From positions 434,001 through 498,000 of the forward strand of contig JBAMDO010000568.1 of NCBI GenBank assembly GCA_037074765.1: 64,000 bases of DNA. The letters run 5' to 3'. The position numbers and the translations under genes were made by a program. Within the stretch, counting starts at the first letter, position 1. Each line of letters starts with the position of its first letter. This stretch comes from Mansonella perstans. Its lineage: Eukaryota; Nematoda; Chromadorea; Rhabditida; Onchocercidae. This document shows positions 1 to 11,000 of this stretch, piece after piece. Below the pieces are notes generated by a model. That model was not told the origin of the DNA. It did no database searches and saw only the letters and a program-made list of their open reading frames with translations.

Positions 1-180
1 TAGTCTAGTGGAATGGTTATGATGTTGAATATTTTGAGCAATGAAGAATTTAAAAATGTGCATTGGTTTGAATCTAGAAACAGAATTTGCTGAGTTTATT
101 GATCAGATGCATTACTTTATTTATTATCGTCATTTTTACTGCATAATTTTAGGAATTTGAGTGAAACCTCATCTTTCCAG

Positions 181-3100
181 GTATTCATGTGTTTTTTTGT
201 TGGAAATGACTTTCTACCTCACTTGCCTTCACTGGAAATTCGGGAGAATGCTATTGATAGACTTGTGAAGTTGTACAAAGATATGGTTTGTAAAATGAAA
301 GGGTATTATTTTTATCTTTTACGTTTGTCTGTTGACGATTAAAAGTCGTTAAAAGCAAAACCATAAATAATTCATTATTCAGTTTCATTACGTATCGAAT
401 GTTATTATTTCGGATGATTGATACGTAAATTCATTTGTTATTTTTTGTAAGTATACTTTTTCCTTGTTACATCATCTCTTACTTCTATCTTCTTTTATTT
501 ATATCTTTTCAGATACCTCACTGATTCTGGAATCGTCGATATTGAAAGGGCCCAAATTATACTTGATAAATTAGGTGAAGTAGAAGATGAAATATTTAAG
601 TCTAGGCAGGTTGGTTGCTACTTTTTATGGAACTTTAGATCGATGTTTTGTTGGCTGAGTAAATGATTCTTTATTACCTTAAGTCCGTATTATTCTTCAC
701 AATTCTTTTGAAAACGTGATTGGTTCCTTTTCTATTTCCTACTGGCCTTTTTTTAGTTTCCATGTCTTTGTTTCTTGTTTTTAAACTGATACCATTTAGG
801 AAAGAGAGCAACAATTTAAAAGAAGAAACAAAGAAAAGAAACGGCGTGAACGAACTTTTACGACACCGTCATACATTCCTTCTCGAGGTTCTCTTCTTGC
901 ACCACAAACTAATGGACCAATATATCTCAGTGGAGCCAGTACGAGGACAATGGCACGCGCTGCTCGGTTAGAGGTGATGAGAAACATTTTTTTAACTTAA
1001 CTGTATAGGATAATTTTATCAAAGTTTCGTCTTGTTACTTCGATGTGAACAGTATATCCAATTACGTTGCTTCACATTTTGATATGTAACAAGTCGGGAT
1101 TATTTATTTTTATAATTTGCTTTCTCTATTGTAAACTATTAAACCGGTATACTTAGGCGCTTGATTTTACGGAAACAATGCACAATCGGACAATGAACAG
1201 TGTTACTTCGCATGTTGCTGCTGCTGATAGATCAGAAAGCGATGATCGCAATCAGGAACTGGTTAGGACTTTTCATCTTAAAATGTTGCAATTTTTAAAG
1301 ATATGTTAAAGATTTTTAAAATTTTACGGGTCGATCCAGATCCACCTCCTATTCCATACGTTTTTTGCAGAACGACGATTCTAGCTCGGAGGACGATGTC
1401 TTTGACGAAGTGAGATTGTGGGAGGATGGATGGAAAGATCGGTATTATAAAACCAAATTCCAAGTAGACGGCAAAGATATTGTATTCAGACGTAAAGTTG
1501 CTGTAGCGTATGTAGAGGGCCTTTGCTGGGTATTGCACTATTATTATCAGGTTGGTGGCTGTAAGATATCTTCTGCATTTTGTATGGTAATAACCAAATG
1601 TTTAAATTTTCAGTTTAGCAAACCGTCAGATTTCAGGGCTGCGCAAGTTGGGACTGGTACTATCCATTCCATTACGCACCATTTGCGTCAGATTTCGATG
1701 CAGTTTCTCAGTTCAAGCCTAATTTCAGTACGTATACTGAACCTTTTAAACCGCTGCAACAGCTAATGGGTGTCTTTCCAGCTGCAAGCAGGTATATTCA
1801 ATAGAAAAGGATCCAATAAAAAATGCGTAATGAAAAGACAAAAAATAGCCTTATCAAAGTAAGAAGGTAAACGGCAAGAAAACTGGCAGCATAGATTTTT
1901 TGATTTTTGGGAGAATAAAGGCGGTAGTTGATTGATATATTGATAGTAAACTGTATATTTTACTGCATACAGTTATTGAGAAATATTTTTTAAACTTTAA
2001 ATGATTTTTGGCGAACTGATTGTAAATTTTCATTTAAATGACAGAAAAGAAATATTTAAATCTTCGTTAATGCATTTAGTAATACGTTAATGCATTTTAC
2101 ATTTAGGATGCATTTGCCGGAAGCTTGGCAGGAACTGATGATATCATCGGCCTCACCAATAATCGATTTTTATCCCGACAATTTTGTTATCGACTTAAAT
2201 GGTAAAAAATGTGCGTGGCAGGGAGTTGCGCTACTACCTTTTGTGGATGAGAAACGACTTTTGGAAGTTTTGAAGCCGGTTCCTTTTTTACCAATTGCCA
2301 GTAGAATAGTAAAATTTTTTTCGAAGTTTCAGTTTTCAGGTCATCCATAAAATCAAAAAATTAGTTTTCATTGTTTCAATTTCGTTCAAAAAAAAATGTG
2401 AAGGAATGGGTTTGTTTTTATTAGGACTTGAGCATTTGAATTTCATCAGTGTGATGCTTAACACTGGTTTAATTTAATTTTAAATCGGTGTATAAATTCG
2501 AGTAGGACTTCATCTATTTAGTAATTCGTTTCTGCTGTCCTTCAAAAGCGTGATATTTTTAGTAGTTTTATGAAAGCTGATAATACTTTAAAGATGGAAG
2601 ATAAACTGGACGCTTTTGAAAAGGAAAGAAATTCCAGAGGTCCTGATAGACTGTTTGTTGGACCTTCACATCCCTTCTACAAATTTGCAGAAGAGCTATA
2701 TGAAAACAGCAAAGAAGGTACTATTTGTGTTCGATTTGTTCATGTAATAAAATCATTATGCTTTGAAACATATTGATCAAATTTTGGTATTACTTTGACA
2801 TATAATAAGGCAAGTGCAACAAAAGTGAAATGTTCATACATATTTATACAATGTTAAGACAGTGTTAAGACTTGTAAAGTTTCAAACTCAAGATCTTTTA
2901 AAAGTCAAAACATGAAACATTCTTTCATGTTACCCCAGTAAGGTCAATTTATACACAGTTCTATCATTTTCTTAAGAAGGAGTCAGGAAATTTTAAAACT
3001 GGCCCCAAAGTATAATGAGCGAGAGCTAATTCGAAATTTTAGACTCAACTGCTGTAGCAATTGACACCTCGTTGACATGTGGAATGGCAGGTACCGTTGG

Positions 3101-4150
3101 TGTAGATGCGAAAGCTGTGCTGAAAGAGCAGAATTACGAATCTCCATTTTCATTTGATAAATTCTCGGATACATCTGTGAGTCGTACTTTTTTGAATTAT
3201 TTTTGTTAACATTTCTTCATATGCTAGTAACTTCATACGTTTGTTTCATGAAATAAATATCAGTAATTTTTACTTTAGAAAAACAAAGCTATCATGATGA
3301 TTTACAAAGATCCGCAATTCGAAAAAGGATATGTATTTGCCGCAAAACGCTTACCGGGAGCTGTTGATGTGCCCCGAACACTGAAAGACATAAATCTGGA
3401 TCGCAGAATAGTAAGTCAGGCAGTCAGGGAATTCGTACGTATGAATGGCCTTCTGATGATTTTGCTATATTTTAATAAAATCATTTTAAAATCTTTTATC
3501 ATTGCATGTCAGTTTTATTTGGTTTGGACTTCCATATATGCTTTTTTCCATAGCTTTACTATTTTAGCCCTACCGACCTCAAATAGGATTTTCGCGCGAA
3601 GTACCACGACACGGACTAAGCGACGCAGGACGAAGAATGGTTGAACACGGCATTGGTCGTAATCCTAGACCGCTTCTTGAAACATATCAAACAGGTTCAC
3701 ATAATAGGCCGTACCAGCCGTCATGTTGGACGGCACCAGGGCCCTATGTAGAGGGCCGTATGTCCAATTACCCGCCGTCCATAAATCAGTTAGTTTTCAT
3801 TTAAGCAGATTATAAGCATTCATAAAGAAACTCGAATTAAATGATTAAAATACTTGGCTTTAAATCTTGAATTTTCTATAGAAACATATAAACGCCTGGA
3901 GTTTTGGGAAATTATTTTTAAAAATTTTTAACTGCTATCTTTCAGATTTCATGAAAGAAGACAAGTGAGTGGGGAATGGGGGGGGATTCCGAGGCGACAT
4001 CGAAGTTTCAACGAATATGGAAGAATGTCGCAACCACCCGTGCCTCTTAGACATCCACTCCGGTACGAGCCGTATCCAGAGTTAGTTCCTTCGCGTGTCA
4101 GAAGCTACGGCCGTGACCGGCCATACCAAAATCCAGTATACCGGTGGTAA
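181..4150 (+). CDS. xrn-2: 5'-3' exoribonuclease 2 (XRN2/Rat1), 3' part, spliced; 5' end outside window
   Basis: This nuclear 5'-3' exoribonuclease degrades RNA left after 3' cleavage, so promoting polymerase II termination, and in nematodes also turns over miRNAs (family knowledge). Exons read from the sequence: 181-302, 513-609, 800-973, 1157-1261, 1371-1550, 1637-1791, 2107-2278, about 2563-2717, 3043-3176, 3279-3410, 3568-3788 and 3946-4150, ending in TAA. The first exon carries the XRN motif [20 protein letters not shown]. Later landmarks are [14 protein letters not shown] (exon 5), [42 protein letters not shown] and [20 protein letters not shown], all colinear with animal XRN2. The tail after 3568 is rich in R, P, G and Y, as in XRN2. 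Phases agree at every junction except between the exons ending near 2278 and starting near 2563, where the boundary is unsettled. The N-terminal catalytic exons lie upstream of position 1. Positions 1-180 look like intron closing at TTTCCAG. Confidence 0.95.
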
Positions 4151-4782
4151 TTAATTTGGAAACGACAATATTGAAGATACAAATTTCATAGATACGTGAA
4201 AATTGTGCCAAACTTTAAATTAAGAAATTCTCGATGCATGCCAAACCGATGAAAAAAAATGTTTAAAAGTATTGTTTCAGCAGTAAATTCCAAGAAAACA
4301 GCTCTAATAATAAAAGAGAATTCTGCCATAATATGCGACATATACTATATTTGTCCCATATATGTCATTCGTTGTTCGATGCGCACTATCGCTTTGGTTA
4401 TGTCATTTTCTAGTATTCACGTGTTTAATGATATTTCATAAATCAGCACAACAAAGTGACTATACAAGCGAATCAAAGTGAAGACCAAAATGAACAAATC
4501 TACACTTCTCGAAATATTGAAAGATTACCGACCGCATGAATCATGCTTTAGTGAAGAGAAAAACAGGTGATATGCGCGAAGTTATAATTCATGAAATGCA
4601 TAATGCAACTTGATGAAAGCAAAATTAATCTGCATAATTAATCATGCGAAATAGGCTGAATACGTGTGAGAGCATTATATTTTTCATTTTTTCATCCCAT
4701 TTAAGCTATCCTGATAAAAGTTTCTCATTTCGTTACCTCTAAAATCAAGTGTATCTCACGATAAAACATGCAATGAAAGCTT
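4151..4782. other. Tail-to-tail gap between xrn-2 and BIRC6
   Basis: This 632-bp AT-rich stretch should hold the 3' UTRs of both convergent genes. I see no exon-like frame in it on either strand. A short 60-codon plus-strand frame at 4259-4441 has no recognisable content. I found no clear AATAAA for the minus-strand gene here. Confidence 0.6.
4309..4314 (+). promoter_or_regulatory. Candidate poly(A) signal of xrn-2
   Basis: An AATAAA hexamer lies about 160 bp after the xrn-2 stop codon, in the tail-to-tail gap with BIRC6. It is the first canonical hexamer I noticed downstream of the stop. No transcript evidence is available. Confidence 0.45.
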
Positions 4783-5004
4783 TTATAGTTTGAGGATCTT
4801 CATTAGAGAGAGACTTTTCAAATTGTCGTGAGGTACTGGTCCCGAACCATCCGAACTTTGTGGATTTTGCTCACTTGTCGTCGGATTTGTTTGTTGCATA
4901 TTTTCAGCGGCATTTAGTTGCTGCGTAGATGATACATCTGTGTCCTGAAGATCTGCAGGACACTCCATCCATCGATATTCATTCTCCAATGCCGCAGCAT
5001 GACT
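4783..5004 (-). other. BIRC6: BIRC6 last coding exon
   Basis: The acceptor GTTTAG lies just upstream of 5004. The exon reads [16 protein letters not shown] and then an acidic, Q/S/T-rich tail ending in SLMKILKL and TAA. It aligns with the SHHAAALK segment that follows the UBC domain in human BIRC6. The preceding exon (7730-7819, with [14 protein letters not shown]) ends in phase 0 at AAG before GTGTTT, matching phase 0 here. The two exons are therefore joined across a 2,725-bp intron that is mostly a retrotransposon. Confidence 0.9.
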
Positions 5005-8000
5005 CTAAACGATCAACTAATTGATAAAACAAATTAAATTTTCAAGAAACAAACATACAGTCGTTACAGAGAGTATAGTGTCGCGAAAATCGCGAAATTT
5101 AAAATAGGATCATAAGGAATATATTCCGTGATTTCACCTTTTGAATTTTTTCTCACATATTATAATTATTCTCACATACTATAATTGTATAATTACATCT
5201 GTTCTTAAACTTTTATGTCATTATCTATAATTTATTTTACTTTAATTACCTTTCATCGCCAGATCCCGTGTCTTACCCTTACTATTTCTTATCTTATCAC
5301 ACCATAATCTGTTCTATTAAGACATTAATCGGCTTATATGAAAGGATTTCTGGTCATCAAATTACTAGATCCGCCCCTTCCTCTCGACTATATAAACTGT
5401 ACTCAACTTCCAATCTTCATTCTAAACATTCCAAACATTTCAAGCTTTACTCGCGCTATTCTACTGTTATTATTCATCTCACCTTTCATCTAAAATAAAG
5501 GGTTCATTTACCCAAATCGAGGTGTTCTTGCATTATATCGAACACACTCCGCTCACACACGGTTGCGCCCAACAATTTTTTCCCGACAGATTTGGTGCCA
5601 CGAACCGGGAACGGACGGAATGTCCACATCAGTCGTTCAGTCAGCGCAACCAGCAATCGGCAGGATTGCCGAACTTCTGGAGGAAATCAATGAACTCGAT
5701 CTAACGCAGCCAGATCGGAACCTGCCCCCAGAAGAACAAAACAAACAATACGAAACCAAGAAACGTATTGTTCGAAACAAAGCAAAACAATTGGAGATGT
5801 ACGCCGGTAACTTGGAAGCAATCAACGAAAAATGGCTAACTCTCATACAACAAACGACGATAGCGACAAAAAGAAAGGAAGAAGAAGAAAAGTATGAGAG
5901 GATGGTCAACGACAAACAGGGAATCCTGCATATGATTAATAAGAGCAAGGAAGCGATCATTATTCTTGACTCTTATTATAAGGACTTCGAATTAGCGATC
6001 CAACAGGAGAAGTCATCGACCACGAGGGAAAGGGAAATGGCCAATCCCTCACCTGTTTGCCACTCAACAATAAATCCACTTCCAACCTTCAGTGGTGACA
6101 TCAAATTATGGAGGGAATTCTGGAATAGCTTTAACGCAGCTATTCACCTCCAGGAAATCTCCGACATCCAAAAGCTCATCTATCTGATATCATGTTTAAA
6201 GGGTGAAGCACTGGAAGCTATAAGAGGGTTCGATGTAGCTCCAGAAAACTACGAATTAATAAGGCAGGTGTTAACCGACAAATATGGTAACCCTGCAATC
6301 ATCAAGAAATCATTGTACAACGAACTCCATTCCATCCAACGGAATGACAAGGAATGGAAAACAAGAGTCGAAGCAATGGAGAAAATTCTTCAACAACTAG
6401 AAGCAATGGGGGACAAACTGGAGCATCCCATCATTGAGTTAACAATCGAAAATAAACTACCACCATGGATCCTGGATAAAGTCTACCAGACGAAGAAAGA
6501 AACAGAATCCTGGTCGGTAAGCAGCTTACGGAAATTCCTAATGGAGCTAATCCATAGAAGCGAAGACATAAGCAGAAGCCAAAACCCTCAACAGGAACCA
6601 ATCCCAAAAAGACTGGTTCAAAAACCCCATCAGGAACCAATCTCAAAAAGAGCGGTTCACTTTCAAAGGGAGAGAGAAACCTCTGCCCTAACTATCACAA
6701 AACAACCAAAAGAGGTAAAAAATCCTCAGGCTGGTATTAAATCAAAGGTCAACAAGGAAAAAAGGCCTTGCACCTTTTGCAACAAAAACCACTGGGACAA
6801 CGAATGCCCAAAATACACTACGGCTAAACAACGATACGAACGCCTGAAGGAGCTCAAGGCGTGCATCAACTGCTTCCGTACGAAGCACGCAACAAGCGAT
6901 TGCAACCAAAGGAAACGAACATGTTTCCACTGCAATGGCGAACATAGGACGGCACTGTGCCACAAAAAATATTGCTCGACCAATAATGGATCCAGCAAAC
7001 AAGAAACAAATTCAACAATTATCATTAACTCATTGAACCAGCCAGTCAATCATCAAGGTAAGAGGGTTTTGCTAATATGTAAGGAAATCGAAGCAGTCAA
7101 ACCCAGCAACTCCCCTCTCTCCGGAATGTCGCAAAAATCGCGAAATTTAAAATAGGATCATAAGGAATATATTCCGTGATTTCACCTTTTGAATTTTTTC
7201 TCACATATTATAATTATTCTCACATACTATAATTGTATAATTACATCTGTTCTTAAACTTTTATGTCATTATCTATAATTTATTTTACTTTAATTACCTT
7301 TCATCGCCAGATCCCGTGTCTTCCCCTTACTATTTCTTATCTTATCACACCATGATCTGTTCTATTAAGCCATTAATCGGCTTATATGAAAGGATTTCTG
7401 GTCATCAAATTACTAGATCCGCCCCTTCCTCTCGACTACATAAACTGTACTCAACTTCCAATCTTCATTCTAAACATTCCAAACATTTCAAGCTTTACTC
7501 GCGCTATTCTACTGTTATTATTCATCTCACCTTTCGTCTAAAATAAAGGGTTCATTTACCCAAATCGAGGTGTTCTTGCATTATATCGAACACACTCCGC
7601 TCACACACGGTTGCGCCCAACAATTTTTTCCCGACAAATAGTAGCTTGCAGCTAAGTTTGTATATCTAACAAGGGATGCAGATATGGTATAACAGACCAA
7701 CACTTAAGAACTTGAAATGTAAAAAACACCTTTAAAGAAGAAAGGTGACCATGAAGGCTTCGTCCACTCCCACGCTGTTGCTTCACTAGTTGTTCCGTCT
7801 CAGCAATCCATTTCGACACCTCAAAAAAACAGCAGGACTTAAGGATTTGTAAGTGGTGCGCTCAACGGATTAAAAAGCTGTTGAGAAATTTTCGGCTGTG
7901 AATGAGCGAATAAAGTAATCAAGCTTGAGTCTTGATATGCTTAATCGCGCAAAAACAATTTGTGCTCGCAAAAACTGTAAACCTGTGACAATATTTCCTT

Positions 8001-11000
8001 TCGTTTAAGCCAAAAATGCTTCTTCACAATATCTGCGAAAGCTAAGGGAGGATGTCGTATCATTTCAAGCATTGCCCACTTCACCACTGCTTGACGAATA
8101 TTAGCATCATAATCTCGTGACGCCTATGTTGACTTCATGATTAAGGAAAATTTAGCAGAAAAAAAAGTTGAAAATCAAGAGAGTTAGGTAAAAAATTACG
8201 AAAAGTTCTACTCAAAAATAGAGTTGAAAAAAGTTACAGAACTGAATGCACACCTGCTGTCCTGCCTGAGTGCATCTTGATCGTTCGTATCCAGGTTCAT
8301 TAAAATATGGTTCCGCTACTAAGATTAAGGACTGTACACTAACAATCACCTCAAAAAAAGGAACACATAAGCAAGAGATTTCTTGAGCAATTAAGCTCAT
8401 AATTAAGCATCTAGAGAAGAAAAAGTGAAAATTAAGATAGATGTAGTCAATGAACTATGATATGTTGCAAATATTTTAACGAGCCATATAACAAACTAAT
8501 GTTTTAAACGAAAGGATAATATAAAGCAGTTAATTTTCATACCTGCAGTAAACTACTGGTTTCCGGATTCCATCGTTCCTCAGGTCGACCATGCCACGTG
8601 TTCAGCACCGACAAACAAACTTTCCCATCGTTGTATAAGTTAGGATTGAATCTAACCTACAATTTTCATAATAAATGTGCTGATTATATCCTTGAGGTGA
8701 AAATTAATGAAAAAATCGGATATTTTCAAAACAATTCTAATAAAATAATTTCACTGCACAATCAGAAATTAGAACTAAACTAACAGTATGATTGCCAGTC
8801 GTTTCAAGATTTACATGCATAGGTGAATTTGGATAGTCCGTTGGAAACCAAACATCAAATTCAAAACATCCATTCATATATGGAGTATCTGCTGGACCCG
8901 TAATCAAAACCTACAAAAAGAAGTTACGAAAGCATAAATAAAACAATTTTTGTTGAAATCGAGTGCTGTAAAAAAATATTTTTTTGTCGTTTTATGTTTT
9001 CATTCACATCTTATCTTTTTGAGAAATGTTATATTGCAGTTCGAAAAACTAACCAAATAAAGAAATTCAAAAATGCCAATTAGAAATTCTACGAATGGAA
9101 ATGAAAACCCACCTTCATGACATCTAGTCGTTCCTCACAAGCGCGAACAAATACAGAACTACTTGAACTCAATGGCAGCGAATTACTCAGTGTAACAATT
9201 TCTTGCGCCAAGCGTCTGGTACGTTTTCCCATTGAACTATTGGTGCCAACAGAAGAAAGCGAACTTTTGTAATGGTATGGAATGAATGAATTCCCCGCGA
9301 AAAATGATATTGTCGCTGGGAAAAAATAACTATATAAAATTGAAATTTCCAGTTTAGTATGAATTGATACACAAGTGATATTAGTTATAATTAATTTTGA
9401 AAAATCAATCGCTAACCAAATTGAAAAGCCTTCATAATTTTCACATATCTTTCTTCTTCAGTAAGTGCATCCTTTTCGTTATTTTGTAACTTCATAGGCA
9501 AATCTTTCACTCCTAGAAAAGTTGCTATAAGCTGGAAGATAAAGATGCAATTACAGTTAAAAATATAAAATGATCATTTACACTCAGCTATTGCTGCTCT
9601 AAAGCAACGAAACCAACTAATTAAGCATACGTGAATTCCATTTACTCGATAAAAAATGTAAGATAGAAAGAAAATTCAAAATTAAAAAATAACCAAATCG
9701 GGTAATAAAATTATAAAAGCAATTGAAATTTACGCTTCGAAAGAATCACACAAACTGTAGTGATTAGTGGTGCAAGTCGCATAAGACCTTCTTCGTGAGT
9801 TTGTGCTGATTTTTCATTACTTTCATCAATTTGCTGGATATTCGGACTAAAAAAGTTCAAATTCAATGTAATGTTTGAAATAACAAAAATTATTAAAAAA
9901 ATTTTTTCTTGGTACTGCTCGGATTCTTTATCGCAGCAAGCAATAAAATCTCAATGTATTATTACTTACCAGCAAAGAACCAGTTAGGGATCAAAAATTT
10001 TCTATCCCAATATTGCTCAACTTCATTTCAGGCAGAAGTGAATTCGAATTTATATTATTAAGCTTAACTCAATCAATTAAATGTTTTTAGAAAATATGAA
10101 TCTTTGGCATTGTCATCTGAACAATTAGTTTACAGAACTTAAATAACTTCTCTAGTTCATATTAATGCCGTTACCGCAATCATTATTATCATCATTAATA
10201 ATATATGTTCTTATTGCAATCATAATGATAATACTAAAGCATGTTTGCATATCGAAGTTATAATTTCGAGATCTCATTTAATGTTTTTCTAATCTAAGAA
10301 AAACTGGAGAATTATTCAACAAAAATATTGATGATGTACGAAGAGATATAAAATAAAAGCAATGAAGAAAAGACTGAAACACTTTGATCATTTTCTCAAT
10401 AAGTCTTTCAAAACATCTTTCCTAAAGCAATCATTATTATAACCTTCATTTATGAAGTCTTACTTTTGCAATTTTGTTTCATTCGATTCAACAGCAAGTT
10501 TAGTAAGATAAGCAGAAACACAGTCGAACAGCTTCTTTAGCATTGCATGAATTGAGTAACCTGATTCTGGTTCTGAAAGCAATGCAGTAATCTCATCCTC
10601 TTCTTCCCTTCTTTCACCTATTGACTCTGAACTCAATGCCAATGCAGCCACCATGCGAATAACTGCTTCATACAATTCCACATGCTGAGATATGTCCAAT
10701 ACTGCAATGAATCGAAAAAATATAATGTTAAAATCCCAAAAAAAAATAGATTTAGGAAACTAAAAAGCATCAACTGAAAACTGCATCAAAAAAGAATATC
10801 ACCAAGACCGTTTGATCTATCCAATTATTCATTACAAAACCATTACATTTACTAAATTATTCACAATTATTTACTAATAAATTAGACTATGCAGAACGAA
10901 ACAAACCGGAGTCATTCCTAAGATATGCCCAAATAGCTGGCAATAAACAGGAGCGAGACAACATTCTAACTACAGCTGAGCTCAAGAACCATTCGACACA

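Larger units (their letters stand above)
5079..7636 (+). mobile_element. BEL/Pao LTR retrotransposon, gag-only deletion derivative
   Basis: Two direct 510-bp LTRs (5079-5588 and 7127-7636) flank a 1,538-bp internal region. Both LTRs start TGTCG and end CGACA, a perfect terminal inverted pentamer. Flanking pentamers are tatag on the left and aatag on the right, a 4 of 5 match to the target duplication expected for BEL/Pao. The internal region begins with a primer-binding site and encodes a BEL-type Gag. Protease, reverse transcriptase, RNase H and integrase are missing; Gag sequence runs up to the 3' LTR. It lies in the last BIRC6 intron, antisense to the host gene. Six LTR differences in 510 bp (about 1.2 percent) point to a fairly recent insertion. 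Confidence 0.95.

Noticed and set aside
5268..5498. A 76-codon plus-strand open frame, nearly repeated at 7316-7546
   Set aside because: It is the same stretch of the two LTRs; there is no conserved domain and its position spans the LTR promoter region, so it is not a gene.
5637..5960. Minus-strand frames opposite gag (also 6431-6646 and 6726-7049)
   Set aside because: These are shadows of the gag frame, rich in C, S and F with no recognisable motif.
7637..7641. A perfect target-site duplication for the BEL element
   Set aside because: The flanking pentamers are tatag and aatag, matching at four of five positions; it is reported only as an imperfect match.
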